From Trochalopteron elliotii (taxonomy: Eukaryota > Chordata > Aves > Passeriformes > Leiothrichidae), in assembly GCA_024734555.1 (NCBI GenBank), contig JANPWX010000452.1, positions 1,284,223 through 1,348,222 on the forward strand: a stretch of 64,000 nucleotides of DNA, in the 5' to 3' direction. This document shows positions 25,801 through 36,330 of the stretch, in pieces. The stretch's first letter is position 1, and each line of letters begins with the position of its first letter. The position numbers were made by a program, and so were the translations under genes. A model generated the notes under the pieces. The model was given only the letters and a program-made list of their open reading frames with translations. It searched no databases and was not told the DNA's origin.

Positions 25801-28689
25801 AGACCTGGCTGCGTACCCAAATCATGGCCTTTAAAGCAGTTTTAATGCCTGCTCACTGCAGAGCACACCTGGCTTTGGTGGGATGGGGGCCTGCCCAACT
25901 CTGAGGCATGATCTATCCCAGGAGACCAATTTAGCAGTTATTTAATGATTCATAGCTTGATGTCTGGAAATGAGTGCTCCACACGATAACATACATAAAC
26001 AAATTTAATTAGTTTTTGCCTTTTTTGCATAAGTAGCCACCAGTGTATTAAAGCTGCAAACAAAACAGGTAGGCTGCCTGGAAAGTCATTGAAGCTGGTT
26101 AACAGCAGATCTTTGTAAAAGGCTGTGGTGCTTTCTTTCATCTGTTGATAGTCACTGATGCCTCTTTGGTCAGGTCCTGAAGTTGCTGGGTTTGCTTATT
26201 GAGAACGAGGGAAGCAGCTATCTCAACTAGCTTTTACCCAGGTGTTAGAATGACATATCTACAGTGAAAACTGGCAGTCTCTCATCTATTTCCCTTCAAA
26301 GCTGCAGAACGTAATTCTTTGAAACTGTTTTAAAAGGACATGCTTCATATATTTCCTGTTTTGCAATCTATTAGAAATATTATTTAGTAAACATCAATTT
26401 GAGTTATTGTTCAGAGGTAGGGATTTATATATTTGCATTTTTATTGAACATACATGAAAACATTGCAAAATTATTTCTAGTTGTGTATGCTACAAAATAG
26501 GGCAAAATACTTAATGCTTAAGAAAGCAAATTTAAAGCTTAAGGGACAGAATTTTTAGCCTTCTTTTGCAGCACTGCATAATTAACACTGGTGATGTATG
26601 AAGTGTATGGAGGTTTGTTTCTCTGCTGCTAAGTGTTTCATATTCTCTGTGGAGCAGAATTCTAGAATTGATAGTCCAGAATAATATCTTGTCATTCTCC
26701 TAAGCAATAGAAGTGAATATATTTTGCATGAAAAAATGTTGTATTTTGCATATATTCATATTAAGGGAAATTCTTACTTTAATAACATTTCAGGGCTGAA
26801 AATTATTCAGTGAAACACATTAGAAATATTTTATACTGGAGGGTTTCTTTGAACTCCAGATAGCAGAGCAATATAGGTTGTCTTTTCTTCTTCATCTGGG
26901 AATAGTTCCTACCCACCAAGTGGAATATTTACTCCTATGAGAGGTGCCTTTTTCTTTAATAGGGCAGTTTGATCATAAATTTTTGCAGATCTTGGTTTTA
27001 AATTACAAACTGCCTAAACCAGACACCTTGTTTTCCTGAGCACACAGAGGAAAATCTTAGCATGGAACATGTTGGTTCCAGGAATCCTGCAGTCATCACT
27101 TTATAAATGTGCTTGATCTCAGACTTGAACAAGGGGGGACCAAACCATGATTTAAGATGATGTTCTGCTATCCAAAAGTGAAATTCTGTCTCCAGCAAGT
27201 TCAGTGGAAACTTCGTTATTGGTCTCAGTGGGGCCAAATTTTATTTTTGTTGAGGTATTGCAAATTTTGAAAGCAATTTAGACTGGGAAAGAAGGTGGAG
27301 ACAGGGGACAAATTGCTTTTGACCTTTTTCTTTTGGAAATTTAACAGAGACCATTGGCTCATTTGTGCCAGTGCCTCTCAACACCTATCAGAAAATGTAT
27401 TTTCTCTGAGTCACTATTAATTTTATATCATGGCATTTTATTTTATTATGAGAGACAGCATTCCAAGTGGTGTGATTTATAGGACATGTATACCTAGGTA
27501 AATACTGCCTCCTGTTTTCTCTTCCCTATAACCCAAACCAAAGAGCCTTAAAGGTATATATTAAAATCTAGGCACCTGCTTCTAAAATTTGACTGACTTT
27601 TACAAAACCAGAAACATGCAGGTAAACATTTTCAAAGGCCTATGATTGATTGATTTTATGAACTCATTCAATGCCTGTAGGTTGTGCTCTGTGGACACTC
27701 ATAAGGATTTCTGATTAGTGTCATCATACCCCCTATAAATCTATTTTCTTGGGAGTCTATATCTTGGTAATAAAAACTTGTCCTGCAGTGAAAGGTCTTG
27801 GCATAATGGCAGAATTATTACTGTTTTTACTGCATTTGAAAAGCAATTCTAGCATCCTCTAGAAATGGTCTTTTTTTTTTTTTTTTTTCCCTGTGTATAA
27901 TGCAGTCCCAATACATTTGTTTGGTGATTTAATTAGGTATATCAGTATACGCTTCCTTTCTTACATAGATTGTTGTGGACCCCACAGGTCCAGCCTTGTT
28001 GCTGTTATCTGCTTGTCTTGACCCCTGGCAGACTTAGTCCGTTGGGCCCTCACTTGGGAAAATCTGGCAGCTTCTGGCTGTATTCCTGTTGTTTCTTTCA
28101 GATTTGGACTCCCCAGATCAGGATGGCTCTTGAAGATACAGTGAGGAATGAAACTTTGTGTTTAAGTGTCTTCCCAAGGGCTGTGACATGTCACAACATT
28201 TTAAGATTTCACACATGAGTTCTTCAGCTGTGACCAGGAGCCCTGTCAAGGTTGGTCATCTGAAGTTTTGTATTTGTTGAATATGGCCTGTAGGTCTGTT
28301 AAAAAGCACAGATTATTATTCAACAGGAGCCACAAAACAGACAGTACAACACCTAATTTCTTTTGAGGCTGGCCAGAGCCTGCTGCTCAGAGGTAGTACA
28401 GGCACCACCTTGACAATTGTTGCTGTGCCTGCTCCTCAGGGAGGGGCATGCTGGACAGTGCTGCCTTCTGTGTAACAGGTGATGTTTTTGCCATCCAGGT
28501 AAACCAAGTGCTCATTTTTATTCTGACTGGCCTCCTAGTGGCAGTGATTCCCCTCTGCAGCCAGCTCAATAAAACATTTGCATGGGAAATAAATGTAGTG
28601 ATTTATGTTTTAGGTCTGTCTATATAATATTCAGTGTATCTGTTGAGAAAGACGCTCTGCTGTTCCCTTCTGACATCAGGTATAGGCTG
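25801..28689. other. AT-rich non-coding sequence
   Basis: No gene is recognisable. A run of 18 T lies at 27871-27888. The frame at 27970-28218 and its neighbours show no domain. The region is otherwise featureless. Confidence 0.5.
27871..27888. repeat. Poly(T) homopolymer (18 T)
   Basis: This is an uninterrupted T run with no retrotransposon body recognised on either side; simple repeat. Confidence 0.9.
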
Positions 28690-29100
28690 TGGCCAAACCT
28701 ATGCTTTATTTATTTGTGGAACTGTTGTGAATCATGCAAACAATTGTGAAATGCTTCCCTAAAAGAACTGCTGAGTGTAGCATCTGATTTCAGGTAGTTA
28801 AGAGCCACCGTGTTTAAGAAGTGCTAATATTCAGGAAGTGGGTAGGAACTGGTAGATGACAATTCCTGTGTGAGTTGGGCATCTGGAGCCAGCACTATTC
28901 CCAGCCTGGCCACGCTGGGGCCTGGATTCTGCCTTTGCATGAGCAGGAGAGGAGGATCTGCCACGGGGCAGCTGCAGGAAGATCAGTAATCAGATCCCTA
29001 ATAACTTGAGTGACTGCTGCAGGCACTCTTTTGAGCAAATAGATTGCACTGCAGCAACACAGTGCAGAGTGATATTGTGGGTTAGGCAGACTGAAATAAC
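28690..29100. promoter_or_regulatory. Candidate conserved non-coding element
   Basis: The segment includes ATCATGCAAACAATTGTG (28731-28748, POU/forkhead/E-box-like words together), AGTAATCAGATCCC (near 28986) and CCTAATAACTTGAG (near 28997). Complexity is moderate and no repeat is recognised. Enhancer-like character is an inference. Confidence 0.25.
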
Positions 29101-32039
29101 TGGATACAGTTGAATGAAACTGATTAATTTTTTTGATGGTTTTAGCTGGTCGTGTGCCAAAACTTATTTTCTTTTATCCAGCGATAATAGTTGGGATATA
29201 TTAAGAATAAACAACATGATAAGGGAGCTTTCTTTAGTAGTAAAAAGACTCTTTCAACTTACTTTTCCTTTTGTTTTTCTCATGTATAATTTTAGCCATG
29301 ACTTCAGCAGTTTATTAGCTACAGCTTTTATAAAAAAAAACAAGAAAAAAACACCCAAAACATACAAAACCAATGTGGTAATATAATACTTATAGGACAA
29401 TTTTGTTTTTTTGTGTTGCAAAAATGATGTTGCTCATTCAGATCTGGTGAGAATGAGGTGGGAATACATCGGTGGAGAAAGACATATGGTAAGAATTTGT
29501 CATTAAAGGAAAAACATACAGGACTGTCATCTAAGTTAAATGCTGATGGATCATGGATTGGACTTTATCTGAGGGCTCATTTAGCCCTTAGGTATGGGGT
29601 ATATCTGTGAGTACAATGCTAATGGTGATTATTGCTCTGATGGATCATCTGCTCAGAAATAGTAATTGATAGGACCTTCCTGAATTTGTAACATCACCTT
29701 ATCCCATGAGAAAAATGCAGAGATGAGAAGAGCTCCATTATGAAATGGAGGTATATGGAGCAGTTTCTCTCTCTTTCAATATTTTCCAGTACTTTATTTG
29801 TTGTTATGAAGTCTTAACACTAAAAACTGAAATTTCATATCAAATTTCAGCAGAAAAATGTGGTTACTGGTGAAACATGCTTATTGAATTTTGGTTTATA
29901 ATGAAAAAGTATTTGGGCTGAAAGTGCTTTACTGGTGGATTCAGAACAGGTATCTGGTGTAAGTCAGCTCTGAATAGGACATAAGAAACCCAAGAGTTAC
30001 TACTTCAGCAAAGTCAAACTGATTTTTGCCTTTTAATTGTTTTTATTGTGTGAACCTACCCTCTTGAAACTATGACAGATTAAAACAAAGGCAATGTTTC
30101 TATAAGGGACAGGATTGTGAAAGTCAACTAAAACATAACCCAGGAGTTTGGTGTGAAAATTTTCATTTCAAGGAACAGATACATAACACTTGTAATTTGT
30201 CAGACATGCTGGGTTTGAGCTCTGAAAATTGTGGGTGAAATTCAGATGTCTTCACCAAGAGATCAGAAATGTAGATATCAAAGGCTGGGGAAGTCACCCT
30301 AGATTCACTTTACAGCCAACTGAGGAAAAATGGGCACCTTCAGAGAGTGATTCATCTCAGCCTAAAATAGGCAGGTCAGACAACTTGCCCCCTGGAGGTG
30401 CCTGTTTCTCTCTGTTGACTGTAGGAAAGCCTACAGTGACAAACTCAGAATTAAATGTGTAACCTTTCAGTGTCTAAAGCTAGGTTAGATGAATCTCAGC
30501 ATGTGGTAAGAAGGACAGGCTCTGCCAGCTGTACAAGTGGTGAATAGCAGCTTCCTGGGGTGCTCCAGTGGGACTGTTTCTCAAGGGAATTGAGAAGGTC
30601 TGGCTAAGAAATTCAAGGGGTCTTCAAGAGGAATGATCCCAGTGATGACTTTTGGGATCTGTTTACTTCTTAGTTTCATTGCTAGTAGGTAGTTTTATTT
30701 TAATTGTGTAAAAAAAAAAAAAAAAAAAAAAGGAAATCCTGGGGTTTGTGTTTGTTCCTTTTTTTTTCCCCCATGGAATCCTAAAAATGAAGGTATATTT
30801 TATTCTGCTGAGTGGTAAAAGTTGCTGTGGGATTTTTTTCAAAAGCCAATGGCTGTCTATTATTTGTTGTCCCATTTGCCTTCTCCATTTGTAGTGTTGC
30901 AGTGTGTAGATAGATAGTGGCTACCCTGTTAATCCAGTAAGCATAGAGGAACTGGATAGATGTTTTTTTAAAGGTATGGCAAGGTATGCTGGTTTTGGAG
31001 GATGTCTGTGAGATTGAAGATCCACCTATGTTTGTAATCCAAGTCCTTGCTTGTTTAAAAAGAAAAAAGAAAAAACAGAAAAAAATTAAGAAAAAAATTG
31101 AGAAGGATATGGGAATGAATGGTGGCGCTGTTTTATACAACATTTGCTATTAACAGAGTTAATAGGAAATATTAATTAGAAGGCTATAATATTATGAAAA
31201 TATTTAGAGAAAAATTGTAGTTTTGTGTAGTTTACGAATCAGAAAAACAAGATTGCTCAGAAGACCCTTGCTTAAAAGGGAATTACCCTGAGCCATACTG
31301 TCATAGAATATGTTCAGCCTTTTAGGTCACAGGATACTTTTCATGCTGAACTCCTGTAAATACAAGCCAGTTTGATCATAACAAGAGCACAAGGGCTTTT
31401 TTGCTTCTTCCAGAAATCCCCAGCAGTGGGAGGATGGAAAAAGTCCCAATAGTATTTATGACTTTTATTTTCTGTTGTTCAGAGAACCTGCCAAACATAT
31501 AATAATTAGAACTTTGTGCTTGAGGTCATACTGGTTCAGTGAATTTATACCTGAGCTGATGTTTTCAGTTACAGAGTGTTCTGAATTTTCTGGCAGTCAT
31601 AGATGGGGTAAAGTGGCTCAATAGTTCAACACACTTGTAACCTGCTTTTATTTGTTTTTTATTGGGGTTTTTTCATGTCTTGACAAGTACTAAAAATAGG
31701 ACATAGATTGTTCCAAATCTTGAATGCACCAAGTGACTAAAAAAACATATCTGAGGGATAGAGGAAGGAAGCTTAAATTCTTACAGCTTCCTACATCTTC
31801 CTTCTCATATGTCCACAAACAAAGTCCTTTCTTATTTAAATATTTCCCAATATAACCTACCACGTCAAATGCTCTGTATGTGCTTAGCTGCTTGTAATTT
31901 ACCAGGAAAACAAGAGGAAAGTGCATAGAAGGCAGGCTGCATACTCTGAACTGAAATTTTTCACTGCGTTCATTAATAGTGGTAGGATCTCTAAACAGAC
32001 ATCAATGAACCTTTGTAAATTTAAATTTAGCCAGGCATG
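29101..32039. other. AT-rich non-coding sequence with A/T homopolymers
   Basis: No gene is recognisable. A-rich tracts occur at about 29331-29352, 30710-30731 (22 A) and 31060-31100. Minus-strand frames over 30663-31143 are products of poly-T translation (phenylalanine runs) and are not genes. Confidence 0.55.
30710..30731. repeat. Poly(A) homopolymer (22 A)
   Basis: This is the longest uninterrupted A run noted in the window. The upstream sequence has no exact AATAAA and no recognisable retrocopy. Confidence 0.9.
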
Positions 32040-32430
32040 TTGTATAATACTCTATTTCTCTTCAGACAACTCAGAAATGAGGCAGTTCTGAGCACATGCT
32101 GGCAGTTGTGTGCACGTTGCTAATCAATCTCGTGTGTACAATTTACAGGCTCCTTCACCTACGTTTACTTTTCATTTAGCCCTTTTCAATTACCCATTCA
32201 AAAAAATCTTTGAAGACTGTTCCTCAGTCCTGTAATCTCTCTTCAGTGGAAATGAGTAGAGCCACAAAGAGAACTAGAATAGAATTCCTTCTCTTCTGTG
32301 TAAAAGAGAATGGATAAAAGCTTGACTTTAATACAGGTACGTGATAACACTGGTGTTCTAAGGCACCTTTTCACCACGTGGCAAACGAGCTGAAGTAAAT
32401 CTGTTCCTTGTCATGCAAGGCCTTCCTAAT
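32040..32430. promoter_or_regulatory. Candidate conserved non-coding element
   Basis: The segment carries CTAATCAATC (ONECUT/PBX-like, near 32120-32129), TTCAATTACCC (near 32186), the E-box palindrome CCACGTGG at 32374-32381 and CTAATTAATG (near 32427). Several CpGs are retained (near 32115, 32131, 32162, 32341, 32378 and 32386) in a CpG-poor background. No transposon is recognised. Confidence 0.3.
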
Positions 32431-33309
32431 TAATGGGGGAAATCCTTCATCAGAAAGATGAAGAAAACTGGGTAGAACTGAGTACACTAATGCTGGGAAA
32501 GGGCAAATTTCCTTGTACTTCTGTAGTTGCAATCTGGAGGCAGGTAAAATTATTGAAATAGGAACATTATTTTGAATGCAAATGAAATTGAGGGAGTGGG
32601 ATAATTCTTTCAGAAGTAGAGGAAAGAATTTTACCTTCCTTAAAATCAGAGATTGTCTTTCCTATATTGGGATGGCTGGAAAGTGATTTTATAGACGTAT
32701 TTTTGACTCAGTTCACTTGGAGTGTAACTTATTTACTTGAAAAATATTTATATGGAAACATATAGTGGAGCCTCTTAGCTACACTGATTTTCATCACAGT
32801 GGCAGTCTTGATGACCTTCTCTCAGGACTGCCATGATCTGAAAATAGTCTATATTTTGCGTTTTACAGAATATGTTCCTGAGCTCAATTTCAGAATAATT
32901 GCAGGGCTGTCATACTTTGAAAATAATAACTATTTGCATGGGGTTTAAGAGGTGTTTCAGGGTCTGACATCCAGTGAAATTTCTCAGGTTGTTGAAAGGA
33001 TGGTTTGAGTAACTCTTTTAGAAGCTCAGTTAATGCAAGGGCACGATAATTTTTGCCCTCACAGGACTGATGACATGATTAGCCCATTAAAAATCTCTAT
33101 CACTAGGCAGGTATTTCTTTGCTATGGCTCCTCCAGGAGTTAGAATACTCATCATTTTGAGAAAATACTCATCACTTTAGGATTTACTAGAAAGTTCAAC
33201 CTTTTTTTGGGTATTATCCCAATGCTCTGGTGATAGAAGAATTGGAAAAATTTCTGTGTTGCTTCAGTGACTGATGTGATTTTTTTCCCATAAATTTCCC
33301 ATTAATTTT
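32431..33309. other. Non-coding sequence, nothing recognised
   Basis: This is AT-rich unique-looking DNA without credible reading frames or repeats. Confidence 0.5.
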
Positions 33310-33545
33310 TTCCTTGCCCGAGTGGATTTATCTCTATCAGTTACAGCAAAGGATATGCCTTCTTATTTAGAAGTAAGAGTATTCTGGGTGTAGAAATGGA
33401 ATGCTCGGACTTGACGAGGTTACCCAGAAAAAATGGGATATGGCTGCTGACCTAATTACCCTTTCCTTGTTGAGTTCAAATGCTGTCGTGAGTAACAAGC
33501 AGTGACTCGAGCCAACACAATGGAAATTTTCTTGAAGAAACAAGA
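33310..33545. promoter_or_regulatory. Candidate conserved element with retained CpGs
   Basis: Five CpGs fall between 33319 and 33509 (CCCGAG, CTCGGA, GACGAG, GTCGTG, CTCGAG). This is unusual for the surrounding CpG-depleted sequence. A CCTAATTACCC homeodomain word lies near 33452. No long frame spans the segment. Retained CpGs without an island suggest an unmethylated or constrained element. Confidence 0.28.
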
Positions 33546-35375
33546 CAAGAAGTGAAATGGGGGGACATGTAGCTGTTTATGTTTGTTGTTCTAGTGAAGG
33601 CAGTATTCAAATGATGGTAGACTTTTTTCTGAGTCTCATCATTTTCTCTGGGGGTACGTTTGCATAAGTGTTTTACTTCAGGAGAAAGGAATACTTGTTC
33701 TCACTTGCTCTGCTTTGGTAGTAGCAATGGAAGTCTTGGAAATGCAAGGCCTGACACATTCGTGTGGGTCCAAACCTGGGGGGCTGAGGTGAATGTATAA
33801 AAACTAATAAATATCACCTTACTGCTAACTGAGATATATAATTGTTAGTACTGGGTACTAGCTGAGATATATAATTCTGTCCGTGCTTAGAAAATAACCT
33901 CTGTGTAAGACAGATATTTTTGTCAGTACACTTAGTTATCTTTAACCAAAGTGGTCCCCAAAACTTGCATTGCTAGCTGTAATGGATTGATGTTTTCTGG
34001 ACAACAGTCCCTTGTGTGCCTTATGGAATGCAGTGTGAAGGGTTTCTAGTATTATGAACTTACCAAACATGTTTTGTTTTACTTGAAACATGACTTACCT
34101 TGGCTTTACTTTTTTTAGTATCATTCTTCCTGTCTCATTGGATTTGTCTTTCATTTTATGGAAAAGATTTTAGATGCAAAGTTGATTTATTGAAACATTT
34201 TTTCTTGAATGTCATTGTGTAATTTCTGTGTAAGTTTGCTGCTGCAGGGACGGCAAGATTTTGCTGTAAAATACCACGATCTTAAATAAAGGACTCAATA
34301 GCTGGAATATAATAAGGATATAATTAGAGAAATGGAAATGGGCAAACAGTGTCAATACAGAACAGAAACAAGGTGTTGGATGGGAAGAGCAGTAAATCCT
34401 TTCAATACAGAAGTTTTAGACATGTAATGACCTCTAACTGCTGTCTAACTGACAAATGAATCTAATGCTGTGTAGAGCTCTTGACCACCTTTGCTGTTTG
34501 TAATAAGGAAGGATCAATTCCCTCATCCATAAGCACAGTGTGAGTTGTAAAACTTTCAGTGTCATTGGAGAGGCCCTGGCACCTCAACACTCAGCTGAGG
34601 TGGTGGGGTGTAGATAGTCCTAGCACTGAAATGGCACTATGGCCTTTCCTGCAAAGCGAAAAAACTTGCATAGGTTACATAAGTGATTAAGAATATTTCT
34701 AGTTTGTGAAGTCAAGGAGTCATGACAGCCATTTGTCTATTTTCAGTGTGTGTGGACACTGTGATTGCTTAGGAGTTTTTCTTTCCAACCACTTCTAAAA
34801 GTTCTTTCAAGAAAGAACAATGGGCTCCAAAACTATCATAAGGATCAGAAAGCAAGCAGTCCAGACTCTCACAAAATTTACCAAATTTGAAGACTTCAGA
34901 AAGAATATTCTAGGCTTACTGAAGTCAGCAATAATTTTATATTTTCAAAATTGACCAACTAGTATGTCATTCAGACTTTGTTTGGAAAACTAATTTTTTG
35001 ATTTTTTTTTCTTAAGTGAAATAATATTTAGCTGAAGTTCTAAATCACTGCAAGCTCTGTATTTGTCAATGAAATGCCAAGTGGCCCATTTTGTTCCTAA
35101 TGGAACTCTTGTATGTGTTTGTGTGTGGCCTGCAGTTTTACATTCTGCCCAGAGATGGAAGCTGCTTGCTCTGACAAGGTCAGGTTGGGAAGGAGGCCAC
35201 ACTCCCTGATTAAGAAAGCCAGGAGGCCAGAGCATGCCATTCCATTAGACAGCCCAGGACTCTCTGATAGAAAAGGAGGGCAAATGAATGCTATGGAATT
35301 TAAAATAACTATTTCAGCTTTTCTGTAGTTTGGAAAATGTTGCTCTTGGGCAATATTCTGTTAATGATCACTATT
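33546..35375. other. Non-coding sequence with one local duplication
   Basis: No gene is recognised. A 21-bp imperfect direct duplication at 33825-33878 is listed separately. Confidence 0.5.
33825..33878. repeat. 21-bp direct repeat, 33-bp period
   Basis: The unit CTARCTGAGATATATAATT plus two bases occurs at 33825-33845 and 33858-33878 with two mismatches. This is a small local duplication of unknown significance. Confidence 0.85.
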
Positions 35376-35463
35376 GGGCCAGATGTTCAGCACACGTAAA
35401 TGAGTGTATTTCCATTGACTTCAGTGGAACTAGGCCAGCTTACGCCATCTGAGAATCTGTCCC
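35376..35463. mobile_element. Palindromic MITE-like relic (ancient amniote-type repeat)
   Basis: Two 39-bp arms (35376-35414 and 35425-35463) align to each other as reverse complements without gaps at 25 of 39 positions, around a 10-bp centre. The ends read GGGCCAGAT and ATCTGTCCC, and the centre gives CCATTGACTTCAGTGG. Near-palindromic elements starting GGGCCAGAT with a CCATTGACTTCAATGG centre are, from memory, common old interspersed repeats in turtles, crocodilians and birds; I cannot give a database family name. The structure fits a miniature inverted-repeat transposable element that has decayed. No target-site duplication could be assigned. A partly similar patch (TGATTTACACCTGCTGA, near 44698-44714) was too weak to call. 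Confidence 0.55.
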
Positions 35464-35939
35464 CTCAGCTTTCTTTCTAAACCAGTCATGATTTTAGATA
35501 AGGAGTTGCAGTATTCACTGTCATAGTTCTGGTTTCCAGCAGAGGAGAAGGAAATTAATGTTCTTATTTGCTTCATCAGTGTGAGGACAGATTAAACTGT
35601 GACAAAGAATCAAAGTAATTCAAATAATCAAATTTAAGGATGTGAAATGTAACAGACTTGCTTTGTTTTGCAGTGGGTATTTTGTCTGTCAAAACAAAAC
35701 TTCATAATTTTCTAGATGGCTGGCTAGTAACTCTCCAAGCTTCTGATGCCACTTAGGCCAGTGGTGTGAAATAAATTGAACCCATTAACCTGAAAAAGAT
35801 CCCAAATTTTTGTTCTTTGTTGTTGAGGTTATTTTTTATTTATTAATAAATTAAGACAGACTCATGCAGGGTTTCTAAGAAATGGAATGGGCTCTGTGGA
35901 CTGGGTGCATTCCTCCTGCCTTTCTATTCTGCTCCCATT
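35464..35939. other. Non-coding sequence between the palindromic relic and the 36-kb element
   Basis: This is AT-rich sequence with no gene or repeat recognised. Confidence 0.5.
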
Positions 35940-36330
35940 CAGCACTTATAATGGTAATGAAGTCTAATTACAAATGCATGTGACTGCCTGTTGTAATCTG
36001 TCAGTGTTTTTCTGAAAAACCTCGTGCCAGTTCAGTATTGGTCATTAGATAATAAGGATTGATAAAACGTAAGGGGCAAAATGTTAAAAATGCTACTATC
36101 GATTAGAACGCACCTTAATAATGAAACCATGGGCCTGGGGACGAAAGCCATGGATCATTTTGACAATTCGGGCCTAGATTGTGGATGAGACAGAGTGGGG
36201 ACAATTAATCCCTCAGAGCCACAAATCACAAATAAAGTAGTTGCAGCTCATTACAACCTGACCTTGCTAAACGGCCTTGAAAACATAAGTGACCTTCTAG
36301 TATTTGAAAAGATTACGAAGCTCTATTGAG
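35940..36330. promoter_or_regulatory. Strong candidate conserved non-coding (enhancer-like) element
   Basis: This is the most convincing enhancer-like segment in the window. Motifs visible on the plus strand are TAATTA at 35965-35970, ATGCAT near 35974-35979, the ATCGAT palindrome at 36098-36103, TTAATAATGA near 36115-36124, TTAATCC (bicoid-class) ending at 36211, and TGACCTTG (nuclear-receptor extended half-site) at 36259-36266. Eight CpGs are retained between about 36022 and 36317 although the flanks are nearly CpG-free. Complexity is high and no transposon or coding frame is present. Vertebrate conserved non-coding elements near developmental genes have this character. No alignment was possible. 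Confidence 0.42.

Noticed and set aside
30663..31143. Minus-strand frames with phenylalanine runs
   Set aside because: They are translations of poly(A)/poly(T) tracts.
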